This document shows positions 35,548 through 44,076 of a stretch of 64,000 nucleotides of DNA, in pieces (positions within the stretch are counted from its first letter, which is position 1; every line of letters begins with the position of its first letter). The stretch lies in assembly GCF_000419445.1 (NCBI RefSeq), contig NZ_AULK01000004.1, positions 234,686 to 298,685 of the forward strand. Reading direction: 5' to 3'. The DNA comes from Gryllotalpicola ginsengisoli DSM 22003. GTDB lineage: Bacteria > Actinomycetota > Actinomycetes > Actinomycetales > Microbacteriaceae. A program made the translations under genes and the position numbers. The notes beneath the pieces are model-generated. The model saw nothing but the letters and a program-made list of their open reading frames with translations. It was not told where the DNA came from and did no database searches.

Positions 35548-36240
35548 ATGACTTATTCCCCTAGCGCGGTCGAGCGCAGCTGGAGCTGCGTGCTCTTCGA
35601 CCTCGACGGAACGCTCACCGATTCGGCGCCGGGCATCACCCGGTCGCTCCAGCAGATGTTCGAGGCGATCGGCCGCCCGGTGCACACCGAGGAGGAGCTG
35701 ATGGCCTACGTCGGCCCGCCCCTGGCCGACACCCTGCGCGCCCGCGAGGACTTCACGACCGAGCAGGCGGACGAGGCGCTGCGCGTGTACCGCGGCTTCG
35801 CCGAAGCATCCGATCTCGTCGACAACGCCGTGTTCCCCGGCATCGTCGGCCTGCTGCAGCAGCTGCAGGACGGGGGCATCCCGGTCGCGCTCGCGACCAG
35901 CAAGCCGGTCACGCGGGCCACGCGCATCCTCGAGCACTTCGACCTCGCCCGGTACTTCACCTTCATCGGCGGCGCGAGCGACGACGAGAGCCGCAGCGCG
36001 AAGGCCGATGTGATCGCCTACACGCTCGCCGAGCTCGCGAGGCTCGGCGTCGACGTGTCGCGGCCGGTCATGGTCGGCGACCGGTTCTACGACGTCGAGG
36101 GCGCCAACGCCAACGACGTGCCCGCGATCATGGTCGAGTGGGGCTACGGCTCGCCGGCCGAGGCGACCGGCGCGATCGCCGTGGTGCACTCGGTCGACCA
36201 GCTGCGCTCGCTGCTGCTCGGCCAGGCGGCCGCGGCGTAA
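35548..36240 (+). CDS. HAD hydrolase, phosphoglycolate phosphatase-like
   Basis: 230 residues. Motif I is CVLFDLDGTLTDSAPGI (nucleophile and acid Asp), motif II is ALATSKP, the Lys of motif III lies in SRSAKADVI, and motif IV is MVGDRFYDVEGA. The four-helix cap (residues 25-90) is of the type found in Gph/PgmB-like subfamily I enzymes. It probably dephosphorylates a small phosphometabolite; 5'-nucleotidase or phosphoglycolate activity are both possible. TACACT 10 bases before ATG may be the -10 box. The TAA stop forms part of the -10 box of the next gene. Confidence 0.88.
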   Translation: MTYSPSAVERSWSCVLFDLDGTLTDSAPGITRSLQQMFEAIGRPVHTEEELMAYVGPPLADTLRAREDFTTEQADEALRVYRGFAEASDLVDNAVFPGIVGLLQQLQDGGIPVALATSKPVTRATRILEHFDLARYFTFIGGASDDESRSAKADVIAYTLAELARLGVDVSRPVMVGDRFYDVEGANANDVPAIMVEWGYGSPAEATGAIAVVHSVDQLRSLLLGQAAAA

Positions 36241-36250
36241 AATCCGGGGC

Positions 36251-36838
36251 GTGACCCCTGCTCGGCCGATCGTCGTCGGCATCTCGGATGCGACGCCCGA
36301 CCGTGTGCTCGACGAGGCCGTCGGCTTCGCCCGCGACCTCGGGGTGCAGCTGCTCGCCGCGTACGTCGACGAGACCCGGGTGCCGGTCGGCGAGGCGCCC
36401 GACGGAACCGTCATCTCGGCGCCCGTCGCCGCCGGGGGCCCGTGCACGGCGGCGGCGATCGACGACCTCGCCGGCTCCGAGCTCGGCCGGCGCGTGTCGT
36501 CACGCGCATCAGATGCGGGCGTCGTCGTCGCCTTCCACGCCCTCGCGGGCGATCCGGTCACGGCGCTCTCCCGCTTCGCCGTCGACCAGGATGCCCGGGC
36601 GATCGTGGTCGGCACCCGCAAACCGGGCCTGCGCTCGGGCATCGAGCTGCTGATCGCCGGACCGGTCGCCTCGCGGCTCGCCTACCGGCAGCCGGTGCCC
36701 GTGATCGCCGTGCCCGTGCACGACCGCGCACCGCGCAAGACCGCCGAGTATGACCGCGACCCGGCTTCGTCTGATACGGATGCTTCGCTCGACGTGCCCG
36801 ACCCCGCCGACGTGCTCTACGGCGAGGGTCATGCCTGA
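36251..36838 (+). CDS. Universal stress protein family protein
   Basis: 195 residues. The UspA fold is seen from PIVVGISDATPDRVLDEAVG to the C-terminal ATP-loop-like segment AIVVGTRKPGLRSGIELLIA then GPVASRLAYRQPVPVIAVP, which corresponds to the GxxGx(9)GS/T nucleotide motif in a degenerate form. The last 35 residues are an acidic tail (DTDASLDVPDPADVLYGEG). TAAAAT at 36238-36243 sits seven bases before the GTG, so the start is probably leaderless. It overlaps the first crcB gene by eight bases. Confidence 0.85.
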   Translation: MTPARPIVVGISDATPDRVLDEAVGFARDLGVQLLAAYVDETRVPVGEAPDGTVISAPVAAGGPCTAAAIDDLAGSELGRRVSSRASDAGVVVAFHALAGDPVTALSRFAVDQDARAIVVGTRKPGLRSGIELLIAGPVASRLAYRQPVPVIAVPVHDRAPRKTAEYDRDPASSDTDASLDVPDPADVLYGEGHA

Positions 36839-37328
36839 GCCGCGCCCGCTGCACCTGCGCCCCGTCCCCCTGCTGCTCGTCTTCGCGGGCGGCGCCGTCG
36901 GCAGCCTGTGCCGATACCTGCTCTCGCTCGTGCTGCCCGAGCCGTTCGGGCTTCCGCTGCCCACCCTCGCGGTGAACCTCGTCGGCGCGTTCGCGCTCGG
37001 GCTGATGCTCGAGGGCCTGCTGCGCGGCGGACCCGACGCCGGCTGGCGCCGGGCGCTGCGGCTCGGCATGGGCGCCGGGTTCCTGGGCGGATTCACCACC
37101 TACAGTTCGCTCGCGGTCGAGACCGCGCTGCTGTCGAACGACGCGCGGTACTTCTCGGCCGGCGGATACGCCGTGCTGTCGCTGCTGGCAGGCGTGGCGG
37201 CCGCGGCGGCCGGCGTGTGGGTGGCGGCCCGGCTGGTCGGCATGCCGGCAGGGCCGGCTGCGCGGTCGGCAGGGTCGGCGGGGAGGGCAGGGTCCGCGGG
37301 GCAGGCCGTGCCGGGGCGCGACCGGTGA
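36831..37328 (+). CDS. crcB: Fluoride channel subunit CrcB/Fluc, first copy
   Basis: 165 residues with four membrane helices. Fluc proteins export fluoride as dual-topology dimers; Gram-positive bacteria often use two different subunits encoded side by side, as here. Signature blocks are GGAVGSLCRYLL in helix 1, NLVGAFALGLMLEG in helix 2 and GFLGGFTTYSSLAVE in helix 3. A 30-residue Gly/Ala/Ser tail after the last helix is encoded by a GCAGGGTCGG-type repeat. ATG at 36831 overlaps the stress-protein gene by eight bases, and the stop overlaps the second crcB gene by four. No fluoride riboswitch is recognised upstream. Confidence 0.93.
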   Translation: MPEPRPLHLRPVPLLLVFAGGAVGSLCRYLLSLVLPEPFGLPLPTLAVNLVGAFALGLMLEGLLRGGPDAGWRRALRLGMGAGFLGGFTTYSSLAVETALLSNDARYFSAGGYAVLSLLAGVAAAAAGVWVAARLVGMPAGPAARSAGSAGRAGSAGQAVPGRDR

Positions 37329-37705
37329 GTCCCGCGTTGCTCGGGCTCGTCGTGGCCCTGTCCGGTGGAGCGGGCGCCGTGTGCCGCTTCGTGCTCGACG
37401 GGACGATCCGATCGAAGCTCGTCACGATCGTGCCCTACGGCACGATCGTCATCAACGTGTCGGGGTCGCTGCTGCTCGGCCTGCTCACCGGCGCCGCGCT
37501 TGCCGGAGCCGCGATCACCGATGTGCGCGCGGCGATCGGCACCGGGTTGCTCGGCGGCTACACGACCTTCTCGGCGGCGATGGTCGAGACGGTGCGCCTG
37601 CTGCAGCAGCGCCGCTGGGTCGCCGCCGGCGTCAACGGCATCGGCACGATGCTGCTCGCCCTCGGCGCCGCCGTGCTCGGGGTGTTCCTCGGCTCGCTGT
37701 TCTGA
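37325..37705 (+). CDS. crcB: Fluoride channel subunit CrcB/Fluc, second copy
   Basis: 126 residues from GTG at 37325, which overlaps the first crcB stop (GTGA). It has four helices with [33 protein letters not shown] and [20 protein letters not shown], the last containing the TTFS pore motif. It probably pairs with the first subunit in opposite membrane orientation. It is the last gene of the SseB-HAD-Usp-crcB-crcB run; a repeat cluster follows. Confidence 0.94.
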   Translation: MSPALLGLVVALSGGAGAVCRFVLDGTIRSKLVTIVPYGTIVINVSGSLLLGLLTGAALAGAAITDVRAAIGTGLLGGYTTFSAAMVETVRLLQQRRWVAAGVNGIGTMLLALGAAVLGVFLGSLF

Positions 37706-37715
37706 GCCGCCGCTT

Positions 37716-37875
37716 GGTCTCCATTCAGCCGCTCCGCGGCTGAGTCGACCGGCGCAGGCCCCCGCTGGTCGACTCGCGCGAAGCGTGAATGGAGACCGCG
37801 CCCCCGTTGGTCGAGTAGCGCGCAACGCGTATCGAGACCCCGTTGGTCGAGTAGCGCGCAGCGCGTATCGAGACC
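37716..37875. repeat. Cluster of family-A and family-B dispersed repeats
   Basis: Two family-A elements (37716-37750, GGTCTCCATTCAGCC; 37767-37797, ending GTGAATGGAGACC) are in opposite orientation. Two family-B elements (37809-37839 and 37845-37875) read GGTCGAGTAGCGCGCA, then [A/G]CGCGTATCGAGACC. Family B is a type of palindrome widely seen in related actinobacterial genomes. Together they fill the 220-bp gap. Confidence 0.85.
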
Positions 37876-37925
37876 CGGTACCGTTCCCCCTGTCGACGAA
37901 TCCGCTCTCGACGAAGGAGGCAGTC

Positions 37926-38291
37926 GTGCCCAAGGACATCTCCGAGATGAGCTTCGCGAGCATCTACCCGCTCTACGTGAAGAAGGTCGAGCGCAAGGGC
38001 CGCACCCGCGAGGAGCTCGACCGCGTCATCACCTGGCTCACTGGCTACGACGAGCAAGGCCTGCGCCGGGCGATCGACGCCGAGGTCGACCTCGCAACCT
38101 TCTTCGCTCAGGCGCCGGCAATGAACCCGAACGCCTCGCTGATCACGGGCGTCGTCTGCGGCGTGCGGGTGGAGGAGATCGAGGACCCGCTGATGCAGAA
38201 GATCCGCTACCTCGACAAGCTCGTCGACGAGGTCGCGCGGGGCAAGAAGATGACCTCGATCCTGCGCGGCGAGCCGGCGCCCGCGGGGTAG
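37926..38291 (+). CDS. DUF2200 family protein
   Basis: 121 residues from GTG at 37926 with GAAGGAGG upstream. It matches DUF2200 along its length: [76 protein letters not shown] and [11 protein letters not shown]. It is a soluble, helical, cytosolic protein. No function is established for the family. It converges with an MFS gene at a three-base gap. Confidence 0.9.
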   Translation: MPKDISEMSFASIYPLYVKKVERKGRTREELDRVITWLTGYDEQGLRRAIDAEVDLATFFAQAPAMNPNASLITGVVCGVRVEEIEDPLMQKIRYLDKLVDEVARGKKMTSILRGEPAPAG

Positions 38292-38294
38292 CGC

Positions 38295-39695
38295 TCAGCG
38301 GCCGGGACGGTGCGCCACGGCCCCCGCGTGCGCGGGCAGGTGCAGCGCCTCGAGGAGCGGGATGAGCAGCAGCGCCGCCGCACCGACGAACGCCCAGCGG
38401 TACCCGAGCCAGGGCTGGCCGACGGTCTCGGCGGCGAGCGCCGTGCCGAGCCGCACCAGCAGCGCCGCGACCGCGATGCCGAGCCCGGTCGCGATCTGCT
38501 GCATGGTGGACGACAGCGTGTTGGCCCCGTTGGTGAGCTCGGCGGGCACGTCGACGAACTGGATCGTGTTGTATCCGCTGAACCCGATCGATCGGATGGC
38601 CCCGCTGGCCACCAGCAGGATCACCGTCAGCACGATCGGGGTGTCGGCGTCGACCAGCACGAGCAGCAGCAGGATCGCCGCGCCGATCGCGTTGGACCAC
38701 ACGATGACGGTGCGGAACCCGAACCGCTTGATGAGCGGGGTGGTCGCCGGCTTGATGCCGAGGTTCCCGACGAACAGGGCGATCACGACCAGTCCGGCCC
38801 GGGCGGCCGACCAGCCGAAGCCGGCCTGGAACAGCAGCGTCACGAGGAACGGCACCGCCGTGATCATCAGCCGGTACACCCCGCCCCCCACATTCCCGAC
38901 GCGGAATGTGTCGAGGGCGAGGGCCCGCAGGTCGAGCACGGGGTGCCGCGCGGTGACGAGGCGGCGCCAGGCGAGCCATCCGATCACCGCCGCGACCAGC
39001 AGGCCGGCAGCGACCGCGAGCCAGTCGGTCGGGGTCTCGCCGACGAGTTCCCCGGCCAGCACGAGCGCGGCGAGCGCGACGGCGATCAGCACGAGCCCGT
39101 AGCCGTCGAGCGGCGCGCGGCGCAGTTCGTCGGTGCGCGGCACGAGCGCCAGCGCGGCGAGCGCGGCGGCGATGCCGATCGGCAGGTTGATCAGGAAGAT
39201 CCAGCGCCAACCGACCGTGTCGGTGATCAGGCCGCCCACGGCCGGGGCGATGACGGGCGCGAGCAGCGCGGGCCAGGTCAGGTACGCCATGGCGTCGAGC
39301 AGGTCGGTCTTCTCGACGGCCCGCAGCACCGCGAGCCGGCCGACGGGCACCATCATCGCGCCGCCGACGCCCTGCACGGCGCGGAAGACGCAGAGCCAGA
39401 GCAGATCGGGCGCGAGCGCGCACAGCACCGACGCCGCGGTGAACACCCCGATCGCCGCGAGGTACACGCGGCGGGTGCCGAAGCGGTCGGCGAGCCATCC
39501 GGTCGCGGGGATGCACACGGCGAGCGCGAGCAGGTAGACCGTCATCGCCACGTTCAGGTCGGCGGCCGTCACGCCGAACTCGCGCGCCATCGCGGGTGCC
39601 GCCGTCTGGATGATCGTGCCGTCGAGGAACTCCATGAACGAGGTCGCGGCGACGAGCAGCGCCAGCGGCCGGTTGAACGTCGCGCTCGGAGCCAC
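38295..39695 (-). CDS. MFS transporter, DHA2 (EmrB/QacA) type
   Basis: 466 residues with about 14 membrane helices. The DHA2 motif LDGTIIQTAAPAMARE is in helix 1, motif A is WLADRFGTRRVY, and PAVGGLITDTVGWRWIFLINL is the conserved motif C/D1 region. These proton antiporters export drugs or dyes; the substrate is unknown. The start at 39695 lies 19 bases after the stop of the ABC ATPase gene, so the two may share a transcript. Confidence 0.9.
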   Translation of the reverse strand: MAPSATFNRPLALLVAATSFMEFLDGTIIQTAAPAMAREFGVTAADLNVAMTVYLLALAVCIPATGWLADRFGTRRVYLAAIGVFTAASVLCALAPDLLWLCVFRAVQGVGGAMMVPVGRLAVLRAVEKTDLLDAMAYLTWPALLAPVIAPAVGGLITDTVGWRWIFLINLPIGIAAALAALALVPRTDELRRAPLDGYGLVLIAVALAALVLAGELVGETPTDWLAVAAGLLVAAVIGWLAWRRLVTARHPVLDLRALALDTFRVGNVGGGVYRLMITAVPFLVTLLFQAGFGWSAARAGLVVIALFVGNLGIKPATTPLIKRFGFRTVIVWSNAIGAAILLLLVLVDADTPIVLTVILLVASGAIRSIGFSGYNTIQFVDVPAELTNGANTLSSTMQQIATGLGIAVAALLVRLGTALAAETVGQPWLGYRWAFVGAAALLLIPLLEALHLPAHAGAVAHRPGR

Positions 39696-39714
39696 TATGC
39701 CTGCTTATGCCGTC

Positions 39715-40515
39715 TTATGCCTGCTGAGGAATACGCCGGGTGCGCACCGCCCAGCGGCCCTCCACGCGGCTGATCGCCACCGGGTAGTCGAGCGTCTCGC
39801 TCACCAGCTCGGTGGTCAGCACCTCGTCGGCCGGGCCCTGCGCGATCACCTTCCCGGCGCGCAGCAGCATGGCGTGCGTCGTCGAGGCGGGCAGCTCTTC
39901 GAGGTGGTGGGTGACGAGCACGGATGCGAGGTCCGGGTGCTCCTCGCGCAGCTGGTCGAGCCGGTCGAGCAGGTGCTCGCGCGCCGCGATGTCGAGGCCG
40001 GTCGACGGCTCGTCGAGCAGCAGCACGTGCGGGTCGGGCTGCAGCGCGCGGGCGATCAGGGTGCGGCCCCGCTCGCCCTGGGAGAGGTTCGGCCAGCGCG
40101 CATCCGTCAGCTCGCCCATGCCGAGCAGCTCGAGCAGCCGGTCGGCGCGCGCGAGCTCGGCCTCGCTCGGCTGCCAGCGCATCGGCAGCTCGGTGCCGCC
40201 GGTGCCGCCGGTGAGCACGACCTCGCGGGCCGTGAGCGGGTTCATCAGCGGATGCCTGGGGTTGACGTGACCGATCAGTGTGCGCAGCTCGCGTAGATCC
40301 ACCCGCCCGATGCGCTTGCCGAGCACCTCGACGGTGCCGCGGGTGGGGTGCTGCTGCGCGCCGAGCAGCGACAGCAGCGTCGACTTGCCGGCGCCGTTGG
40401 CCCCGATCAGCGCCCAGTGCTGGCCGCGCTCGACGGCCAGGTCGATGCCCGACAGGATGGCCCGCCCGTCCCGCACGAAGTCGACCCCGGATGCGGACAG
40501 GACGGGCGTGCTCAC
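39715..40515 (-). CDS. ABC transporter ATP-binding protein
   Basis: 266 residues. Walker A is GANGAGKSTL, the signature is NLSQGERGR, Walker B is LLLDEPSTGLD, and the switch is THHLEELP. The LSQGE signature and THHLEE resemble the FepC/YlmA/ModF type, which often act without an adjacent permease. The C-terminal 40 residues (ETLDYPVAISRVEGRWAVRT) are an extra beta segment. A TAGCGT box six bases before the GTG, with the start abutting GGAGG, suggests leaderless translation. It is orphaned from any permease here. Confidence 0.88.
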   Translation of the reverse strand: MSTPVLSASGVDFVRDGRAILSGIDLAVERGQHWALIGANGAGKSTLLSLLGAQQHPTRGTVEVLGKRIGRVDLRELRTLIGHVNPRHPLMNPLTAREVVLTGGTGGTELPMRWQPSEAELARADRLLELLGMGELTDARWPNLSQGERGRTLIARALQPDPHVLLLDEPSTGLDIAAREHLLDRLDQLREEHPDLASVLVTHHLEELPASTTHAMLLRAGKVIAQGPADEVLTTELVSETLDYPVAISRVEGRWAVRTRRIPQQA

Positions 40516-40532
40516 CCTCCTACGCTACCCGC

Positions 40533-40563
40533 GGTGTCCATCCACGCTTCGCGTGAGTCGACC
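40533..40563. repeat. Family-A dispersed repeat
   Basis: A diverged copy reading GGTGTCCATCCACGC and ending GTGAGTCGACC, between the ABC ATPase gene and the aminotransferase gene. Confidence 0.75.
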
Positions 40564-40574
40564 AACGGGAGGGG

Positions 40575-41837
40575 TCAGGCCGCGGCGCGCTCGGCCTCGG
40601 CGAGGAGGAGGGCGGTGCAGAAGCCCTCGAGGCCGAGAGTGAGGTCGTCCACCGTGGGGAACGTCGGCGCGATGCGGATCACCGCGTCGTCCGGGTCGTC
40701 GAGGTACGGGTGGGTCGAGCCGGCCGGGGTGATCGCGATGCCGGCCTCGGCCGCCAACTGGATCGCCCGGCGGGCGACGCCCGGCGTCACGTACAGGGTG
40801 ACGAAGTATCCGCCCTTCGGGTCGGTCCACGAGCCGACGCCATGGGGCGCGAGCCGCCTGCCGAACACCTCCTGCACGGACGCGAACTTCGGGGCGATCA
40901 GGGCGCGGTGCTGTTCCATGTGGGCGAGAACCCCCGCGGCATCCGTCAGAAGCTGCACGTGTCGCAGCTGGTTGATCTTGTCGGGCCCGATCGACTGGAA
41001 CGCGGCCCAGCGGGTGTACCAGGCGACGTTGTCGGGCGAGGAGCCGAAGAAGGCGACGCCCGCGCCCGGGTAGGTGATCTTCGAGGTGGAGGCGAAGACG
41101 AAGACCCGGTCGGGGTTCCCGGCGTCGGCGGCGAGCTGCAGGATGTCGATCGGCTCGGGCCGCCAGTCGGTGAGGTGGTGCACGGCGTACGCGTTGTCCC
41201 AGAAGATCCGGAAGTCGTCGGCCGCCGGCAGCGACACGAGCGCCTCGGCGACCTCGCGCGAGTACACCGCGCCAGTCGGGTTCGAGTACACGGGCACGCA
41301 CCAGATGCCCTTGATCGTCGGGTCGGTCTCGAGCGCCGCGCGCACGGCGTCGACGTCGGGCCCGTCGTCGTTCATGGGGACCGGGATCATACGGATGCCG
41401 AGGGCCTCGGTGATCGCGAAGTGCCGGTCGTACCCCGGCACCGGAGCCAGGAACGATACCGTCTCCTCGCGACCCCACGGCCGCTCCGAGCCGGGCACGC
41501 CGTGCAGCATCGCGAAGGTCGCCACATCGTGCATCAGCGTCAGGCTCGAGTTGCCGAGCGCGAGCAGCTGCGGCACGGGCACGCCCAGCAGTTCGGAGAA
41601 GATCTCGCGCAGGGCCGGCAGCCCGAGCGCGCCGCCGTAGTTGCGCAGGTCGGTGCCCGCGGCATCCGTGAACCGGGCCGGGCCGGGCAGCGACAGCAGC
41701 GCGTCCGAGAGGGCGAGCTGGTCGGCGGCCGGCTTGCCGCGGGTGAGGTCGAGCTTCAGCCCCTGCGCCTTCAACTCGTCGTAGGCGGCCTGGAATCGGC
41801 TGAGATGCTCGGCCAACCCGGCCGTCGAGGTGCTCAC
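40575..41837 (-). CDS. Aspartate aminotransferase, corynebacterial (MocR-like) type
   Basis: 420 residues. It belongs to the PF12897 (Aminotran_MocR) group that includes the aspartate aminotransferase of Corynebacterium, rather than to AspC. Landmarks are LDLTRGKPAADQLALSD, LRNYGGALGLPALREIFSEL, VPVYSNPTGAVYS with FWDNAYAVHHL, and the PLP lysine in FASTSKITYPGAGVAFF. Expected role: reversible transamination of aspartate and 2-oxoglutarate in the cytosol. The GTG at 41837 follows a TACGAT box by six bases, and a second copy of that box lies in the adjacent tandem duplication. Confidence 0.9.
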   Translation of the reverse strand: MSTSTAGLAEHLSRFQAAYDELKAQGLKLDLTRGKPAADQLALSDALLSLPGPARFTDAAGTDLRNYGGALGLPALREIFSELLGVPVPQLLALGNSSLTLMHDVATFAMLHGVPGSERPWGREETVSFLAPVPGYDRHFAITEALGIRMIPVPMNDDGPDVDAVRAALETDPTIKGIWCVPVYSNPTGAVYSREVAEALVSLPAADDFRIFWDNAYAVHHLTDWRPEPIDILQLAADAGNPDRVFVFASTSKITYPGAGVAFFGSSPDNVAWYTRWAAFQSIGPDKINQLRHVQLLTDAAGVLAHMEQHRALIAPKFASVQEVFGRRLAPHGVGSWTDPKGGYFVTLYVTPGVARRAIQLAAEAGIAITPAGSTHPYLDDPDDAVIRIAPTFPTVDDLTLGLEGFCTALLLAEAERAAA

Positions 41838-41841
41838 GCCT

Positions 41842-41879
41842 CGATCGTACTGGGCGGGGTGATCGTACTGGGCGGGGCG
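41842..41879 (-). promoter_or_regulatory. Tandemly duplicated -10 region of the aminotransferase gene
   Basis: GATCGTACTGGGCGGGG occurs twice in a row (from 41843 and from 41861). On the minus strand each copy carries a TACGAT -10-like box. Only the proximal box gives a leaderless start at the GTG. Confidence 0.5.
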
Positions 41880-41928
41880 ATCCCGCCGCGGCGGTGTGCC
41901 GGGCACCGGCTCGGGGTACTTGGCCGAC

Positions 41929-42201
41929 ATGACCGATTCAGACGACACCGTTCCGTTCGACCCTGAGAACGACCAGCCCCTGGAGGACGACGAGGTGTTC
42001 GACGACGACCTGCCCGACGAACTGCCCCGGGCCACCCCTGCCGGCAGCGCCGCCGAGCTCGACGAGACGCCCGACGACCTGCCCGAGGAGACCGACGACG
42101 CCGGCTACGGCGTGAACCCGGAGCAGGATCCGTCGAGGCCCCGCCCCGACCACTCCCCGGACACGGAGGAGGACACCGTCTCGGGCGGGCCTGCCGACTG
42201 A
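41929..42201 (+). CDS. Small acidic hypothetical protein
   Basis: 90 residues from ATG at 41929. Extremely rich in Asp and Glu (DDTVPFDPENDQPLEDDEVF is representative) with Pro, few hydrophobics and almost no Lys; probably intrinsically disordered. No family is recognised. Coding is supported by third-position GC and by the clean terminator hairpin after it. It is divergent from the aminotransferase gene. Confidence 0.65.
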   Translation: MTDSDDTVPFDPENDQPLEDDEVFDDDLPDELPRATPAGSAAELDETPDDLPEETDDAGYGVNPEQDPSRPRPDHSPDTEEDTVSGGPAD

Positions 42202-42236
42202 GGCATCCGTTCGAGGCATCCGCCTCATCGAACGTC

Positions 42237-42277
42237 GCGAAATCACCCTTCAGCGTGCGCGTGAAGGGTGATTTCGC
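42237..42277. terminator. Bidirectional hairpin terminator
   Basis: GCGAAATCACCCTTCA (42237-42252) and its exact complement TGAAGGGTGATTTCGC (42262-42277) form a 16-bp stem with a 9-base loop, between the convergent acidic-protein and acyl-CoA ligase genes. Confidence 0.8.
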
Positions 42278-42301
42278 ACCGCTCGGCGGGCAGCGCCGCC
42301 G

Positions 42302-43879
42302 TCAGGCGCCCGCCGGCGCCTGCTCCGGCACGTGCCGCGCGACCAGCACCCGCTTGAGCACCTTGCCCGACGGCCCGATCGGCAGCGCGTCGACGATGTC
42401 GATGTGGCGCGGGAACTTGTAGGGCGCCACCTTCTCCTTCACGAACTCGATGAGCTCCTCGGGGGTGGCCGTCGCGCCAGGCATCAGCGTGACGGCCGCG
42501 TAGACCTCCTGCTGGTGCACCGGGTCGGGCACGCCGTACACGGCGCACGACGACACGGCCTCGTGCCGCGCGAGCACCTCCTCGACCTCGCGCGGGTACA
42601 CGTTGTATCCGTTGCGCACGATCATGTCCTTCTTGCGGTCGACGATCGTGACGTAATCGTCGTCGGACATCGTGCCGAGGTCCCCGGTGCGGAACCAGCC
42701 GTCGACCACCGCCTCGGCATCCGCCTCGGGCCGGTTCAGGTAGCCCTTGAACAGGTTGTGTCCGCGCACGCAGATCTCGCCGAGCTCGCCGCGCGGCAGC
42801 TCGACGATGCGGTCGTCGAGCGCGGCGTCGGCGATGATCACCTCGGTGCCCCAGATCGGCTGCCCGATGGTGCCGGGGCGGGTGGGCTTGCCGTAGTGAT
42901 TGAAGGTCGCGACCGGCGAGGTCTCGGTCAGCCCGTAGCCCTCGTGCACCGAGATGCCGAACTCCTCGCTCATCCGCCCGATCACCGCCACGGGGATCGC
43001 CGCGCCGCCCGACAGCCCGTAGCGCAGCGGCGGGCGCTCGGGGTTCGTCTTGGCCGCCTCGAGCAGCGCGATGTACATGGTCGGCACGCCGGTCATGATC
43101 GTGCACCGGTGCGCATTGAGCAGCGCGAGCGCGGCCGCCCCGTCGAACTTGGGCACGAACACGACGGATGCGCCGCGCCGGAAGCCCACGTTCATGACGC
43201 ACATCTGGCCGAAGGTGTGGAACAGCGGCAGCGCGCCGAGGATCACGTCGTCGGGGGTGACGTCGATCGCGCCGTTGAGCAGCGTGTTGACGTGCTCGAC
43301 GAGCGAGAAGTGCGACCCCATCGCCCCCTTCGGCTTGCCGGTCGTGCCGCTCGTGTAGAGGATCGTCGCGGTCGCACCCGGATCCATGAAGCGGTAGCCG
43401 TCGATGGGTTCGGCGACGGATGCCTCGTCCTCCAGCCGCGGGAACGGCAGTTCGCCCGTCTTCTCGTCGGGCACCATCACCGATAACAGCGGCACGCCCG
43501 CGAGCTGCGCCGCCTTCGCCCCCTCGCCGAGCAGGGGCGCCGCGCAGATGAACTGGCTGGCCCCCGAGTCGCGCAGCACGTAGGCGATCTCCTCGGCCTT
43601 GAGCAGCGCGTGCACCGGCACGACGATCGCGCCGAGGCTGAGGATCGCGAAGTACGCGCGCGGGAAGTCGGGCACATTGGGCAGCAGCACGGCCACCCGG
43701 TCGCCGACGCCGATGCCGCGGGCGCGCAGAGCGCCGGCGTAGGCCTTCGTCTCCTGCCAGAGCCGGCCGTAAGTGATGTGGTCGCCGCCGAAGATCACCG
43801 CGGTGCGCTCGGGCGTGCGCTTGGCGGTGTCGGCGAGCATGGCGGCCAGGTTGACCGTCGCGAAACCCGTCTCGGGCAT
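42302..43879 (-). CDS. Long-chain acyl-CoA ligase (FadD-type, AMP-forming)
   Basis: 525 residues of the ANL superfamily. The P-loop motif is ILYTSGTTGKPKGAMGSH, followed by LPLFHTFGQ, EGYGLTETSPV (A5), GWFRTGDLG (A7), IVDRKKDMIVRNGYNVYP (A8) and the catalytic Lys in PIGPSGKVLKR (A10). It activates a carboxylic acid as acyl-AMP and transfers it to CoA; long-chain fatty acids are likely, but aromatic acids cannot be excluded. A perfect palindrome in its upstream region (43914-43927) suggests repression by an unlinked regulator. Confidence 0.92.
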   Translation of the reverse strand: MPETGFATVNLAAMLADTAKRTPERTAVIFGGDHITYGRLWQETKAYAGALRARGIGVGDRVAVLLPNVPDFPRAYFAILSLGAIVVPVHALLKAEEIAYVLRDSGASQFICAAPLLGEGAKAAQLAGVPLLSVMVPDEKTGELPFPRLEDEASVAEPIDGYRFMDPGATATILYTSGTTGKPKGAMGSHFSLVEHVNTLLNGAIDVTPDDVILGALPLFHTFGQMCVMNVGFRRGASVVFVPKFDGAAALALLNAHRCTIMTGVPTMYIALLEAAKTNPERPPLRYGLSGGAAIPVAVIGRMSEEFGISVHEGYGLTETSPVATFNHYGKPTRPGTIGQPIWGTEVIIADAALDDRIVELPRGELGEICVRGHNLFKGYLNRPEADAEAVVDGWFRTGDLGTMSDDDYVTIVDRKKDMIVRNGYNVYPREVEEVLARHEAVSSCAVYGVPDPVHQQEVYAAVTLMPGATATPEELIEFVKEKVAPYKFPRHIDIVDALPIGPSGKVLKRVLVARHVPEQAPAGA

Positions 43880-43913
43880 GTGGTCCTCCGTCTCCGTTGA
43901 CGAAACTCCAGCG

Positions 43914-43927
43914 TCGAAGTACTTCGA
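43914..43927 (-). promoter_or_regulatory. Palindromic operator candidate upstream of the acyl-CoA ligase
   Basis: TCGAAGTACTTCGA is a perfect 14-bp palindrome 35 bases before the ligase start. A minus-strand TACAGT box just upstream of it could be the -10, which would put the palindrome at the transcription start, a repressor position. Confidence 0.55.
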
Positions 43928-43994
43928 GGCGACTGTACCCCGTCGCGGTGCCGCGGGGACAGACCTCGCATGCGGGGTGCCCGCCCCGCGCCAT

Positions 43995-44057
43995 GCGCTA
44001 CTCGGTTCCGCATCACGCTACTCGGGTCCGCGTCGCGGGCGGCGGATCCGAGTAGCG
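43995..44057. terminator. Inverted repeat after the aldo/keto reductase gene
   Basis: CGCTACTCGGGTCCGC (44016-44031) pairs with GCGGATCCGAGTAGCG (44042-44057) with one wobble around a 10-base loop. A second left arm copy (GCGCTACTCGGTTCCGC, 43995-44011) could compete. It lies 20 bases past the reductase stop and is a likely terminator, related to the family-B repeat by its GCTACTCG core. Confidence 0.6.
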
Positions 44058-44076
44058 CAGTGCGAGCGGGCCGGGG

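Noticed and set aside
36780..36831. Fluoride riboswitch before the crcB pair
   Set aside because: The region upstream of crcB is coding sequence of the stress protein, and no conserved crcB-motif pseudoknot elements were seen.
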